From an uncultured Methylococcaceae bacterium (GTDB taxonomy: Bacteria > Pseudomonadota > Gammaproteobacteria > Methylococcales > Methylomonadaceae): a stretch of DNA of 35,178 bases. Under the pieces are notes generated by a model, which was given only the letters and a program-made list of their open reading frames with translations, made no database searches and had not been told where the DNA came from. Positions 25,370-35,030 of the stretch are shown here, piece after piece. Made by a program: the position numbers and the translations under genes. The stretch's first letter is position 1. Every line of letters starts with the position of its first letter. Location of the stretch: contig CAJAWH010000154.1 in assembly GCA_903945605.1 (NCBI GenBank), forward strand, positions 1-35,178. Direction: 5' to 3'.

Positions 25370-27292
25370 ATGTTAAAAAATGTGGTTTTGTGGGTGGTTA
25401 TCGCTGTTGTGCTGATGTCTTTGTTCAACAATTTTGCCCCACAAGCTGAGCGTGCGGATTCTTCGCTTTCTTACTCGCAATTTATCGAGTCCGTGAAGGC
25501 AGGCCAAGTCCAGCAAGTAATGATTGATGACCATGTCATCAAAGGGAAAATGCAAGGCGGACAGGTGTTCAAAACCTACGCCCCCACCGATTTGCATCTG
25601 GTCGATGATTTGCTGGCCAATGGTGTGGATATCAAAGCCATGCCGCCGGAACAGCCTTCGTTGCTGATGCAGCTGTTGGTGTCGTTTGGCCCGATGTTGT
25701 TGCTGATTGCCGTATGGGTGTTTTTCATGCGCCAAATGCAAGGCGGCGGGGCGGGTGGTCGCGGTGCCATGAGCTTTGGCAAAAGCAAAGCACGGATGCT
25801 GGAAGAAAACCAAATCAAAGTCACCTTTGCCGACGTGGCGGGATGTGACGAGGCCAAAGAAGAAGTCTCCGAAATGGTCGACTTTCTTAAAGACCCTGCC
25901 AAATACCAGCGGCTGGGTGGCAAAATCCCACGTGGTGCCTTAATGATTGGCCCGCCGGGCACCGGTAAAACCTTGCTGGCAAGGGCGATAGCTGGTGAAG
26001 CAAAAGTGCCGTTTTTCACCATTTCGGGTTCTGATTTCGTGGAAATGTTTGTTGGTGTCGGTGCTTCCCGTGTCCGTGATATGTTTGAACAAGCCAAAAA
26101 ACACGCTCCCTGCATCATCTTCATTGATGAAATTGATGCCGTAGGCCGCCAGCGTGGTGCCGGGCTAGGCGGCGGCAATGACGAACGCGAACAAACCCTT
26201 AACCAATTGTTGGTGGAAATGGATGGTTTTGAAGGCAACGAAGGCATTATTGTCATCGCCGCAACCAACCGCCCCGACGTGCTTGACAAGGCATTATTGC
26301 GGCCAGGCCGGTTTGACCGCCAAGTGACGGTGGGCTTGCCCGATATTCGGGGGCGCGAACAAATCCTTGCCGTGCATCTTAAAAAAGTGCCTGCTGATGA
26401 CGATGTAGAAGCCAAATACATTGCCCAAGGCACTTCCGGATTTTCTGGCGCTGACCTTGCCAATTTGGTCAATGAAGCGGCTTTGTTTGCTGCCCGCATG
26501 AACAAACGTGTAGTCAGCATGGCTGATCTGGAAAAAGCCAAAGACAAACTGATCATGGGTGCCGAGCGCTACACCATGGTCATGGGCGACAAAGAAAAAC
26601 GCATGACTGCCTACCATGAAGCGGGCCATGCCATTGTCGGCAAACTTGTGCCGGAACATGACCCCGTTTATAAAGTCAGCATCATGCCTAGGGGACGCGC
26701 CTTAGGTGTCACCATGTTCTTGCCGGAAAAAGACCAATACAGTGCCAGCAAGCAAAAATTGGACAGCATGATTTCCAGTTTGTATGGTGGTCGGATTGCC
26801 GAAGAAGTTATTTTCGGATGGGAACAAGTCAGTACCGGTGCCTCCAATGACATTGAGCGTGCCACTGAACTGGCCAGGAATATGGTCACCAAATGGGGCT
26901 TGTCGCAACGCCTGGGGCCTTTATCGTACAGCGAAGAGGAAGGCGAAGTGTTCTTGGGGCGTTCCGTCACACAGCACAAATCCGTTGCAGAGGAAACCTC
27001 GCACACTATTGATGAAGAAATCCGCTGCATCATTGACCGTAACTATAAGCGTTCTGAACAGCTTATCAGGGACAATATTGACATACTTCATGCCATGTCC
27101 GATGCACTGATGAAATACGAGACTATCGACAAATACCAGATTGATGACCTGATGGCGCGTAAGCCTGTCCGCGCCCCGCAAGGCTGGGATGACCTGCCGC
27201 CGCGTGGTGGAGTCAATGTCGAGGGTTATACTCCGCCCAAAGGCGATGTTAAAGCGGACAATTCAATAGGGGCAACCGCCCAACAAGGTTGA
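25370..27292 (+). CDS. ftsH: ATP-dependent zinc metalloprotease FtsH
   Basis: A 640-residue membrane-anchored AAA+ protease that degrades misassembled membrane proteins and regulators such as LpxC or sigma-32. Two transmembrane segments flank a periplasmic domain: residues 4-20 ([15 protein letters not shown]) and about 99-120 ([18 protein letters not shown]). Walker A GPPGTGKT is at 194-201, Walker [10 protein letters not shown] near 250, and the zinc site HEAGH at 416-420. The ATG at 25370 matches the family N-terminus MLKNVVLW; a TTG at 25361 is an alternative that adds three residues. A terminator follows. folP is not downstream. Confidence 0.97.
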   Translation: MLKNVVLWVVIAVVLMSLFNNFAPQAERADSSLSYSQFIESVKAGQVQQVMIDDHVIKGKMQGGQVFKTYAPTDLHLVDDLLANGVDIKAMPPEQPSLLMQLLVSFGPMLLLIAVWVFFMRQMQGGGAGGRGAMSFGKSKARMLEENQIKVTFADVAGCDEAKEEVSEMVDFLKDPAKYQRLGGKIPRGALMIGPPGTGKTLLARAIAGEAKVPFFTISGSDFVEMFVGVGASRVRDMFEQAKKHAPCIIFIDEIDAVGRQRGAGLGGGNDEREQTLNQLLVEMDGFEGNEGIIVIAATNRPDVLDKALLRPGRFDRQVTVGLPDIRGREQILAVHLKKVPADDDVEAKYIAQGTSGFSGADLANLVNEAALFAARMNKRVVSMADLEKAKDKLIMGAERYTMVMGDKEKRMTAYHEAGHAIVGKLVPEHDPVYKVSIMPRGRALGVTMFLPEKDQYSASKQKLDSMISSLYGGRIAEEVIFGWEQVSTGASNDIERATELARNMVTKWGLSQRLGPLSYSEEEGEVFLGRSVTQHKSVAEETSHTIDEEIRCIIDRNYKRSEQLIRDNIDILHAMSDALMKYETIDKYQIDDLMARKPVRAPQGWDDLPPRGGVNVEGYTPPKGDVKADNSIGATAQQG

Positions 27293-27313
27293 CACATAGC
27301 ATTAACCAGTCAG

Positions 27314-27341
27314 AAAAAGGGGACGTTAAGTCCCTTTTTTT
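27314..27341 (+). terminator. Rho-independent terminator after ftsH
   Basis: GGGAC (27320-27324), loop GTTAA and GTCCC (27330-27334) form the core stem, flanked by an A run on the left and seven T on the right (27335-27341). It begins about 20 bases after the ftsH stop. Confidence 0.85.
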
Positions 27342-27400
27342 ATGAAGGCCTCCGCACATACCCTAGGCATAGCCACACCTTTCATGACCATGGTTACACG

Positions 27401-27424
27401 TTCCCTAAGCGAAGCCGAAGGGAA
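27401..27424. repeat. REP-like short palindrome
   Basis: TTCCCT (27401-27406) and AGGGAA (27419-27424) flank GCGAAGCCG in the spacer between ftsH and glmM. The form (TTCCCT..AGCGAAGCCGA..AGGGAA) resembles dispersed extragenic palindromes seen in many bacterial genomes. Only one copy was noticed in this window, so its repeat status is inference. The rest of the 203-base spacer holds nothing I can support. Confidence 0.4.
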
Positions 27425-27544
27425 GGCCAACCAGGCAAAATGTCTGGTCATTAACATCAGTTATAAAATATGCAACCTTCCCAGGCTTCAGCGGTTAGTT
27501 CAACCACCCAACCACAATAAACAAACAACAAATAGAACCCATCA

Positions 27545-28885
27545 ATGGCAAGAAAATATTTTGGCACCGACGGTATTCGGGGCAAGGTCAGCGAACAGCC
27601 GATCACTCCTGATTTTTTTCTAAAATTAGGCTGGGCAGCCGGGCGCGTGTTCGCAGAAGCGGGCAACGATTTTGTGCTAGTGGGAAAAGACACCCGCATA
27701 TCAGGCTATATGTTTGAATCTGCACTAGAAGCTGGTTTGACTGCCGCAGGCGTGGACACCCGTCTGCTTGGCCCCATGCCCACCCCAAGCATCGCCTATC
27801 TTACCCGCACCTTACGCGCCCAAGCAGGCATTGTCATCAGTGCCTCGCACAATCCCTATTATGATAACGGTGTTAAGTTCTTCTCTGTGTTGGGCACCAA
27901 ACTACCTGATGAAATAGAAGAAAAAATTGAGGCTTATCTCGATGCCCCCATGATAACCGTCGCATCGGCAAAACTGGGCAAGGCCAAGCGCGTCACTGAT
28001 GCGGCCGGCAGGTATATTGAATTTTGTAAAGCCAGCATCCCGACCCGCTTTGATTTTGCCGGCCTAAAAATCGTCGTCGATTGTGCCAACGGCGCAACCT
28101 ACCATATTGCCCCACCCGTTTTTAGCGAAGTGGGGGCGGATGTGACTGCCATCGGCGTACAACCCAATGGCCTGAATATCAATGATAATTGCGGCGCAAC
28201 CAAACCTCAACTGCTGGTGGAAACCGTATTGGCACAGCAAGCTGATTTGGGTATTGCCCTCGATGGTGATGGTGACCGCCTGATTATGGTTGACCATAAA
28301 GGCGAAATTGTAGACGGCGACGAACTGATTTACATCATAGCCAAATCAAGGCTTAATGAAGGTGCTATGCAAGGCCCTGTGGTCGGCACGCTGATGACCA
28401 ATCTGGGCATGGAAAAGGCACTGGAAAAATTGGGCATTGCCTTGCTCAGAGCCAAAGTGGGCGACCGCTACGTATTAAAAATGCTGGCTGAACACAACGG
28501 CATCATCGGTGGTGAAAACTCAGGGCATATCATTTGTCTGGATAAAACCACCACGGGCGACGGCATTATTTCAGCCCTACAAATTATGGCAGAAATGCAG
28601 CGCACCGGAAAATCCTTGCACGAACTTAAAAGTGACATGCAAAAATATCCGCAGATATTGCTTAATGTAAAGCTTGCTGCAAAAGTCAATATTGCCGATT
28701 ATCCTAATATTTCCGCCGAGGTAAAAGCAGTGGAAGCAAAACTGGCGGGGCAGGGCAGGGTATTGCTCCGCGTTTCAGGCACAGAACCCTTGATACGCGT
28801 CATGGTGGAGGGCGAAGATGAAGCGACCGTAAAAGCATTGGCGCAACATTTGGCGGACATCGTCAAAAATGAAATAGGCACTTGA
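27545..28885 (+). CDS. glmM: Phosphoglucosamine mutase
   Basis: A 446-residue enzyme that converts glucosamine-6-phosphate to glucosamine-1-phosphate, feeding UDP-GlcNAc for peptidoglycan and lipopolysaccharide. N-terminus [11 protein letters not shown] is canonical. The phosphoserine loop is [12 protein letters not shown] with S101, the Mg site is D240-x-D242-x-D244 in ALDGDGDRL, and the sugar loop is GGENSGHI. The phosphate-binding C-terminal loop is [15 protein letters not shown]. Length is normal. It follows ftsH after a terminator and a palindrome-bearing spacer, and tpiA starts 55 bases downstream. Confidence 0.97.
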   Translation: MARKYFGTDGIRGKVSEQPITPDFFLKLGWAAGRVFAEAGNDFVLVGKDTRISGYMFESALEAGLTAAGVDTRLLGPMPTPSIAYLTRTLRAQAGIVISASHNPYYDNGVKFFSVLGTKLPDEIEEKIEAYLDAPMITVASAKLGKAKRVTDAAGRYIEFCKASIPTRFDFAGLKIVVDCANGATYHIAPPVFSEVGADVTAIGVQPNGLNINDNCGATKPQLLVETVLAQQADLGIALDGDGDRLIMVDHKGEIVDGDELIYIIAKSRLNEGAMQGPVVGTLMTNLGMEKALEKLGIALLRAKVGDRYVLKMLAEHNGIIGGENSGHIICLDKTTTGDGIISALQIMAEMQRTGKSLHELKSDMQKYPQILLNVKLAAKVNIADYPNISAEVKAVEAKLAGQGRVLLRVSGTEPLIRVMVEGEDEATVKALAQHLADIVKNEIGT

Positions 28886-28940
28886 ACTAAAAGCCATTAA
28901 CCTATATCATTGGCGGTTTTATTCTATACGAGGATTAACC

Positions 28941-29696
28941 ATGCGTCAGTCACTGGTCATTGGAAATTGGAAAATGAATGGCACCCGCGCAAGTGCCCAA
29001 GCACTTGCCCAAGGCATCATTGCAGGATTAGGAACAAGCAATGCAGCATTGGCGATTTGTGTACCCTATCTCCACATTCCCGACATCAGCCAAGTCGTCA
29101 GTGGCACCCAACTGGCATTGGGTTCACAAAATATTGCCGATAAAGCGGCTGGCGCATTCACCGGCGAAATTTCAGCATCCATGCTGGCTGAGTTTGGTTG
29201 CCAATACGCGCTGGTTGGTCACTCTGAAAGACGCAGCTACTATGGTGACACCGATGCCACCGTAGCGGCCCGATTTGCCCAAGCACAAGAACAAAACATT
29301 ATTCCTGTGCTGTGTGTTGGTGAAACCCTCGAAGAACGCGAACAAGACCAAACCTTCCAAGTCATCAACAAACAACTGGATGCCGTTATTGATGTTGCTG
29401 GTGTGGCTGCATTTAGCCGTGCCGTAGTGGCCTACGAGCCCGTTTGGGCCATTGGCACAGGCAAAACAGCCAGTGACGAACAAGCACAAGAAGTGCATAG
29501 CCATATCCGCAAATACTTTGCCGACAAAGACCAAGCCATAGCCGACAAACTGCAAATACTTTATGGCGGTAGTGCCAAACCGGACAACGCTAAGGGTCTG
29601 TTTGCCATGCCGGACATTGATGGTGGCTTAATCGGTGGGGCTTCCTTAGATGCGGAATCCTTTTTAAAGATTTATAATTCTACCAAAGCAGTTTAG
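28941..29696 (+). CDS. tpiA: Triosephosphate isomerase
   Basis: A 251-residue TIM-barrel enzyme that interconverts dihydroxyacetone phosphate and glyceraldehyde-3-phosphate. Catalytic residues are K11 (GNWKMNG), H94 (LVGHSERR) and E166 (VAYEPVWAIGTGK). The phosphate-binding end ILYGGSAKPDNAK and GGLIGGASLD are present. An ACGAGGA ribosome binding site precedes the ATG. secG begins six bases after the stop, so tpiA-secG form an operon, as in many gammaproteobacteria. Confidence 0.98.
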   Translation: MRQSLVIGNWKMNGTRASAQALAQGIIAGLGTSNAALAICVPYLHIPDISQVVSGTQLALGSQNIADKAAGAFTGEISASMLAEFGCQYALVGHSERRSYYGDTDATVAARFAQAQEQNIIPVLCVGETLEEREQDQTFQVINKQLDAVIDVAGVAAFSRAVVAYEPVWAIGTGKTASDEQAQEVHSHIRKYFADKDQAIADKLQILYGGSAKPDNAKGLFAMPDIDGGLIGGASLDAESFLKIYNSTKAV

Positions 29697-29702
29697 ATTT
29701 TC

Positions 29703-30215
29703 ATGTATCAAATCATTATTGTTATTCATGTTATGCTAGGATTAAGCATTATTGGCTTAATCATGATGCAGCAAGGCAAGGGCGCGGATGCCGGTGCTTC
29801 ATTTGGCTCAGGTTCGGCAGGATCAGTTTTTGGTGCCCAAGGCGCGGCCTCGTTCCTGTCACGCACCACCGCCATTATGGCCGCCTTATTTTTTGTCACC
29901 AGCTTGGGGTTGGCTTTTTTAAACAGCAAAAAAGGCCAAACGTTCGACTTAATGGCACCCACTAGCCAAGAACAACCCACAGTAACCAGCAACCCACCGG
30001 TTGAAGGGCAAAATAAAGACTTGGAAAAATTGCTGTTGGATCAGATCAAGGCACAAGAAATGCCCCCCGCCTCGCAAGGTGACGCAGCAACTGGCAACAC
30101 CAGCGCAACAGCACCTGTTGAAATAAAAGAAACTACCGTGCCAAAAGCTGAACCCATCAAAAAAGTGGACGAAAAAACCCAGCTATCAGCACCTAAGACA
30201 ACAGAAAAAAAGTAA
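29703..30215 (+). CDS. secG: Protein translocase subunit SecG with extended tail
   Basis: The small SecYEG subunit that assists SecA-driven export. Two membrane segments are visible: residues 3-22 (IIIVIHVMLGLSIIGLIMM) and about 54-75 (TTAIMAALFFVTSLGLAFL). They flank the conserved loop QQGKGADAGASFGSGSAGSVFGAQG. At 170 residues it is longer than the usual about 110. The extra C-terminal 85 residues are hydrophilic and low-complexity (Gln, Thr, Pro, Lys-rich), probably a disordered tail. It lies in tpiA-secG-tRNA-Leu order. Confidence 0.95.
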   Translation: MYQIIIVIHVMLGLSIIGLIMMQQGKGADAGASFGSGSAGSVFGAQGAASFLSRTTAIMAALFFVTSLGLAFLNSKKGQTFDLMAPTSQEQPTVTSNPPVEGQNKDLEKLLLDQIKAQEMPPASQGDAATGNTSATAPVEIKETTVPKAEPIKKVDEKTQLSAPKTTEKK

Positions 30216-30233
30216 CGGTTAAGTAACCATTAA

Positions 30234-30318
30234 GCCGATGTGGTGAAATTGGTAGACACGCCATCTTGAGGGGGTGGTGACGCAAGTCGTGCCGGTTCAA
30301 ATCCGGCCATCGGTACCA
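30234..30318 (+). tRNA. tRNA-Leu (GAG)
   Basis: An 85-base tRNA with encoded CCA (30316-30318). The acceptor stem is GCCGATG/CATCGGT, with the G1-U72 pair also seen in E. coli tRNA-Leu(GAG). The D-loop contains AATTGGTAGAC, the anticodon stem is CCATC/GGTGG around TTGAGGG (anticodon GAG), there is a long class II variable arm, and the T arm is GCCGG-TTCAAAT-CCGGC. It sits 18 bases behind secG, a conserved arrangement, and is probably processed from the secG transcript. Confidence 0.97.
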
Positions 30319-30351
30319 AATACAAGTTTAACAACATCCAAAGCGGTACAT

Positions 30352-30383
30352 AAACCCGTGATTAAAAGATCATGGGGTTTTTA
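30352..30383 (+). terminator. Terminator after tRNA-Leu
   Basis: AAACCCGTGAT (from 30352) pairs with ATCATGGGGTTT (from 30369), allowing one wobble and one bulge, with loop TAAAAG and a terminal T run. It lies 33 bases after the tRNA and ends the tpiA-secG-tRNA transcript. Confidence 0.7.
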
Positions 30384-30424
30384 TGTCCAACGAGATGCAA
30401 AGTAATGTGTCTTAATTTAATTAA

Positions 30425-30486
30425 AAGTGTGTCCTATATTGTGTCGTTTGGTATAGCGTCTAAAAAAAGACACACTTGCGACACAC
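30425..30486. repeat. Two nested inverted repeats beside the transposase remnant
   Basis: AAGTGTGTC (30425-30433) is a perfect inverted match to GACACACTT (30469-30477), and a second pair, TGTGTCG (30440-30446) and CGACACA (30479-30485), overlaps it. They lie just beyond the broken 3' end of the transposase gene. They may be the terminal repeat of another element, or a recombination scar. Confidence 0.45.
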
Positions 30487-30500
30487 TGCCGTTCGGGTGT

Positions 30501-31100
30501 TTAGCCGATGCCGTCCAAATGGACATAGCTTTCTTCTTTGCCCAGGCTGACCAAGCGGTTGCTTTTCAATAAAGTCAGCTTGAGTGCATTGACCAATTTC
30601 AAGTTATGCCAGGCGGCATACCAGCTGTCGAACAGCACGCTTTTTGCCAAGATGCCCTTGTCGGCGACGGCGTTGACCAGCATGTCACGGAAGTGGTCTT
30701 TTTTGATCTTGCCATCGGCGATGTTGTCATAAATCCGGAGGTTAACGGGATAGTGTTCCTTGCCGTCGCTGTGCACCAGGTTCACCACGCCAATCCCTCG
30801 CACCAAGTCGCCCACCGCCCCGCTGTATTGCCTCTTGACCCACTCGATCAGCTTTGAATATTGCTTGTTCTGGACGCTGTCATCGATGATCAGGAAGGAT
30901 TCCCCGGTGTTTTTGATCAGGCCATTCACCAGCCCCCAAACTTGCCGGGCCGTGATCTGGTCACGTTTCAGGTAGTCGCTTACCACGTCAGGGCTGACAT
31001 CTTCCAGATGTTCGGACAAGTTCGAGCAGGTGTAATTGATCGGCGTGCTGGTCAGGTATTCTATATATTTTGCTTTGTTATCATGTCCCATAACACACAT
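30501..31100 (-). pseudogene. Truncated DDE transposase gene (IS701-like)
   Basis: A 199-codon frame encodes the N-terminal half of a DDE transposase. It includes FLIIDDSVQNKQYSKLI (first catalytic Asp), VGDLVRGIGVVNLVH and LFDSWYAAWHNLK (second Asp). The catalytic Glu and all the C-terminal half are missing. At 30501 a TAA replaces what is probably the Trp codon of a WTPER-type segment; the next codons still read TPER, then homology ends near 30488. It therefore has both a nonsense change and a truncation. Translation probably began at 31091 (MGHDNKAKYIEYL). The outer end may lie near 31115-31130. The IS701 label rests on recall of similar proteins. Confidence 0.75.
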
Positions 31101-31150
31101 TACTTTTTAGGGTAGCGAAAGTCCTAATGGTAGAAAACCACGCTTGTTTT

Positions 31151-31179
31151 TTGCCAATACAGCCCCCATCCATTACAAT
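31151..31179 (+). promoter_or_regulatory. Sigma-70-type promoter for ackA-xfp
   Basis: TTGCCA (31151-31156), a 17-base spacer and TACAAT (31174-31179) make a good sigma-70 promoter. Transcription would start near 31186, leaving a 5' leader of about 165 bases before the ackA ATG at 31351. The leader has no supported gene. The promoter lies just beyond the probable end of the transposase remnant. Confidence 0.5.
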
Positions 31180-31350
31180 GGTCTATCTAAAACCATAAAT
31201 TAATTATGCGAGTGGTTAGTCTAGCCAGAATTTCCGTAGTGTCCCATGCTGTGGTGCATAGCAAAACGCACATTCATTAGCACTATGCTCAGACCCAAAC
31301 ACACCCCCCTGTTAAATCATACCTGACAGCAAACCAACACCTATTGACTG

Positions 31351-32547
31351 ATGGACAACAACTGGACGCTGGTGGTAAATGTGGGCAGTACCTCGGTAAA
31401 AACGGCATTATTTACCGGTGACTTGGTGCTTAAGGCTGCGCTGAATGCCAGCCAGAACAGCACTGAATGGGCTATTGACGGGCAAGGCTTGGATGGCTGC
31501 GCGGTGACTGCCAGCCAGCCATTGACCAGCCCCATAACCACCTTGGTCGCTGGCTTGCTGTATAACTGGCGCTGCCTGTTGCAGTCAGCGGGGATTAAAC
31601 TGACCGCCATTGGGCATCGGGTGGTACACGGCGGCATCGATTTTCAAACCCTGACCCTTATCACGCCGCGTTTTTTGGACTGTTTGGGCAAGCTCGACGC
31701 GTATGCCCCTTTGCATAACCCCGCCAACCGGTTGGGTATCAGCTTGGCAGGTGACATATTCCCTGGAATCCCCCAATTTGCCCTGTTCGATACGGCATTT
31801 CACCGTTCTATCCCGGAACGGGCCAGCCGCTACGCCATACCACAGCAATTATGCGCTACGGTTGCATTTCATCGCTTTGGCTTTCATGGCATTTCATGCC
31901 AGCATAGTTTAACCCGTGCGGCAAGCTTGCTGGGCTGTGATGAGCAAGCTCTGAATTTAATCATTTTGCATTTGGGTGGTGGTGCCAGCATCACTGCCGT
32001 TAGTGCGGGCAAGAGCATTGACACCTCAATGGGTTTTTCGCCATTGGAAGGCTTGATTATGGCCAGCCGTAGTGGTGATTTGGATCCTGCCATTATCCTG
32101 AGCTTGCTGCAGCAGGGCTGGTCGGTTCAGCAACTGGACAATCTGCTGAACCATCAAAGCGGCTTGCAGGGCTTGTGTGGTGAAACCGATATGCGGACTA
32201 TCATTAGCCAAGCAAGTGCTGGTGAGGATAAGGCAAAACTGGCTATTGACATGTTCTGTTACCGCATAAAAAAATATATTGGTGCATACTACGCGGTATT
32301 AGGCAAACCCCACGCGCTGGTTTTTACCGGAGGTATTGGTGAACATGCCCCATTGATCAGGGCAAACATTATTGAAGGTCTCGAGGCATTGGGTTTTTGC
32401 TTGGATGCGGCGGCTAATCAATCCTGCCAAAACAACAGCGATATCAGCCAGCCAACTGGCGATATCCGGATACTGGTGATCCATGCCGAAGAAGAGCATG
32501 AAATCGCCCGACAAATCAATAATTTTCAATCGGCAACACTCACTTAA
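31351..32547 (+). CDS. ackA: Acetate kinase
   Basis: A 398-residue ASKHA-fold kinase that interconverts acetyl phosphate plus ADP with acetate plus ATP. Key residues are visible: N10 in [11 protein letters not shown]90 in GHRVVHGG, D147 in [12 protein letters not shown]179 in [10 protein letters not shown] and R240 in [10 protein letters not shown]. The phosphate loops [10 protein letters not shown] and FTGGIGEHA are intact, and the C-terminal Glu of the HAEEEHEIA motif is kept. It diverges in detail from enteric AckA (for example GSTSVK for GSSSLK). xfp follows after 20 bases: AckA would use the acetyl phosphate made by phosphoketolase to form ATP and acetate. Confidence 0.95.
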   Translation: MDNNWTLVVNVGSTSVKTALFTGDLVLKAALNASQNSTEWAIDGQGLDGCAVTASQPLTSPITTLVAGLLYNWRCLLQSAGIKLTAIGHRVVHGGIDFQTLTLITPRFLDCLGKLDAYAPLHNPANRLGISLAGDIFPGIPQFALFDTAFHRSIPERASRYAIPQQLCATVAFHRFGFHGISCQHSLTRAASLLGCDEQALNLIILHLGGGASITAVSAGKSIDTSMGFSPLEGLIMASRSGDLDPAIILSLLQQGWSVQQLDNLLNHQSGLQGLCGETDMRTIISQASAGEDKAKLAIDMFCYRIKKYIGAYYAVLGKPHALVFTGGIGEHAPLIRANIIEGLEALGFCLDAAANQSCQNNSDISQPTGDIRILVIHAEEEHEIARQINNFQSATLT

Positions 32548-32567
32548 GCAAGCAAGAGGATGAACTA

Positions 32568-34976
32568 ATGGAAAACATACTAACGGCTGAATTGCTGGAA
32601 ACGATGGATGCCTATTGGCGAGCCGCCAATTACCTGTCAGTCGGACAAATCTATCTGCTCAACAACCCCTTACTGAAAGACCCCCTGTCTTTAGCACACA
32701 TCAAACCGCGTTTGCTGGGGCATTGGGGCACTACGCCGGGCCTTAACTTTATTAATGTACACCTTAACCGCTTGATAAAAGCCCATGACCTGAACATGAT
32801 CTTTATCTGCGGGCCAGGACACGGTGGCCCAGCCATGGTGGCAAATGCTTGGCTTGAAGGCACTTACAGCGAATATTACCCGAATGTGCCGCAAAACCTG
32901 GAAGGCATGCAAACCCTATTCAAGCAATTTTCTTTCCCAGGGGGTATTCCAAGCCATGTGGCACCGGAAACCCCCGGCTCCATCCATGAAGGCGGTGAAT
33001 TGGGCTATGCCCTATCCCATGCTTACGGGGCGGTGTTCGACAACCCTGATTTGATCGCCTGTTGTGTGGTGGGTGATGGCGAAGCGGAAACCGGGCCAAT
33101 GGCGGCGGCTTGGCATTCCAATAAATTCCTGAACCCCGCCACCGACGGCGCGGTTTTGCCGATATTACACCTGAACGGTTATAAAATAGCCAACCCGACC
33201 TTGCTTAGTCGGATTGATGAAGATGAGCTGATTAAGCTGTTTGAGGGCTATGGCTACCGGCCTTATTTGGTGGAAGGTAATGACCCTGAAATTGTCCATC
33301 CGCGCATGGCCAGTGTATTACACCAATGTCTTGAAGAAATCAACGCCATTCAGCATGATGCCCGTCATGGGGAAATAAACGGAAGGCCGACTTGGCCTAT
33401 GGTGATTCTACGGACACCCAAGGGCTGGACAGGGCCTGCGGTGGTCGACGGCAAAAAAACCGAAGGTTCTTGGCGTTCGCACCAAGTGCCATTGGCTAAC
33501 ATGGCGGAAAATCCAGAACACGTCACCCTGTTGGAAAATTGGCTGAAAAGCTATCGCCCTGAAGAGTTGTTTGACGAAACCGGCAAGCCGATTGCCAAAC
33601 TGCTGGATTTGGTGCCGCATGGACACCGACGCATGAGCGATAACCCGCACGCCAATGGCGGTCTGTTATTGCATGACTTGCGTTTGCCGGATTTCCGCGA
33701 TTATGCCGTGGCTATTGCCAGCCCCGGTGCTATGGACGAAGAAGCCACGCGCATTATGGGGCGGTTTTTGCGGGATGTCATGCGGCAAAATATCGAACAG
33801 GGCAATTTTAGGGTGTTCGGCCCCGATGAAACCGCTTCCAACCGTTGGGACGCGTTGTTTGAAGTGACCAGCCGAGCTTGGATGGAAGCCATTTATGCCG
33901 ATGACACCAGCTTGGCGCAAGATGGCCGTGTCATGGAAATTTTAAGTGAACATACCTGCCAAGGTTGGCTGGAAGGCTATCTGCTTACTGGTCGGCATGG
34001 TTTTTTCTCCTGTTATGAAGCGTTTATCCATATCGTCGATTCCATGTTCAACCAACATGCCAAATGGTTGAAAACCTGCAACCGCATCCCTTGGCGTAGG
34101 CCGGTCGCCTCGTTAAATTATTTGCTCACCTCGCATGTGTGGCGACAAGATCACAATGGTTTTTCCCATCAAGACCCCGGTTTTATTGACCACGTGGTCA
34201 ACAAAAAAGCCGAGGTTATCCGCGTGTTCCTGCCACCTGATGCCAACACCTTGCTATCGGTGACTGACCATGTGCTGCGTAGCCGTAACTATGTCAATGT
34301 AATTGTCGCCGGTAAACAACCCGCCCCGCAATGGCTGAGCATGGATGCCGCAGTCAAGCATTGTGAAGCGGGTATTAGTGTTTGGGATTGGGCCAGCAAT
34401 GACCACGGTGAAGAGCCAGATGCCGTTATGGCTTGTGCCGGTGATGTGCCTACCTTGGAAACTTTGGCGGCGGTTGACTGGTTGCGCCAAGCCGTGCCGG
34501 AGCTGAAAATACGTGTCATTAATGTCGTTAATTTGATGAAGCTGCAACCACCCCATGAACATCCCAATGGCTTGCCGGATGCTGATTTTGATGACTTGTT
34601 CACTCGCGACAAACCGGTTATCTTCGCCTACCATGGCTATCCTTGGCTTATCCATCGTCTGACTTACCGCCGTAATAACCACGCCAATCTACATGTGCGT
34701 GGTTACAAAGAAGAAGGCACCACTTCCACGCCTTTTGATATGGTGGTTATGAATGAACTGGACCGTTTTCATTTGGCAATGGATGTGATTGACCGGCTAC
34801 CCGCTTTGCAGCATAAAGCTGTGTATCTGAAACAAACGCTGCGTAATAAGCTGGTTGACCACAAGCATTATATCCGCCAATACGGTGAAGACATGCCAGA
34901 AATCCAGAATTGGCGCTGGCCCTTAGACGCTAAGCAAGCAATTGTTGAACTGTGTGATAATGATAGTGAACACTAG
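32568..34976 (+). CDS. xfp: Xylulose-5-phosphate / fructose-6-phosphate phosphoketolase
   Basis: An 802-residue thiamine-diphosphate enzyme that splits xylulose-5-phosphate (and often fructose-6-phosphate) into acetyl phosphate and an aldose phosphate. Family marks include the N-terminal [15 protein letters not shown] and [13 protein letters not shown], the ThDP-binding block [17 protein letters not shown] near 160-180 with [12 protein letters not shown] after it, and the late [17 protein letters not shown] and [12 protein letters not shown] segments. Length is normal. AGAGGA precedes the ATG. It follows ackA directly, so the pair gives a short route from pentose or hexose phosphates to acetate and ATP. 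In methanotrophs this pair bypasses loss of carbon at pyruvate dehydrogenase. Confidence 0.96.
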   Translation: MENILTAELLETMDAYWRAANYLSVGQIYLLNNPLLKDPLSLAHIKPRLLGHWGTTPGLNFINVHLNRLIKAHDLNMIFICGPGHGGPAMVANAWLEGTYSEYYPNVPQNLEGMQTLFKQFSFPGGIPSHVAPETPGSIHEGGELGYALSHAYGAVFDNPDLIACCVVGDGEAETGPMAAAWHSNKFLNPATDGAVLPILHLNGYKIANPTLLSRIDEDELIKLFEGYGYRPYLVEGNDPEIVHPRMASVLHQCLEEINAIQHDARHGEINGRPTWPMVILRTPKGWTGPAVVDGKKTEGSWRSHQVPLANMAENPEHVTLLENWLKSYRPEELFDETGKPIAKLLDLVPHGHRRMSDNPHANGGLLLHDLRLPDFRDYAVAIASPGAMDEEATRIMGRFLRDVMRQNIEQGNFRVFGPDETASNRWDALFEVTSRAWMEAIYADDTSLAQDGRVMEILSEHTCQGWLEGYLLTGRHGFFSCYEAFIHIVDSMFNQHAKWLKTCNRIPWRRPVASLNYLLTSHVWRQDHNGFSHQDPGFIDHVVNKKAEVIRVFLPPDANTLLSVTDHVLRSRNYVNVIVAGKQPAPQWLSMDAAVKHCEAGISVWDWASNDHGEEPDAVMACAGDVPTLETLAAVDWLRQAVPELKIRVINVVNLMKLQPPHEHPNGLPDADFDDLFTRDKPVIFAYHGYPWLIHRLTYRRNNHANLHVRGYKEEGTTSTPFDMVVMNELDRFHLAMDVIDRLPALQHKAVYLKQTLRNKLVDHKHYIRQYGEDMPEIQNWRWPLDAKQAIVELCDNDSEH

Positions 34977-35030
34977 CAGGTGTTAAGCAGCAAGCTTTAG
35001 ACAAAAACAATCAATCTCCTAGAGCAGCCC

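Noticed and set aside
25576-26556. Minus-strand 326-codon frame in ftsH
   Set aside because: It is a shadow of the strongly conserved FtsH AAA+ coding sequence with low-complexity Ser/Pro content.
27342-27623. Plus-strand 93-codon frame between ftsH and glmM
   Set aside because: It starts inside the ftsH terminator T run, crosses the palindrome and overlaps glmM in another frame.
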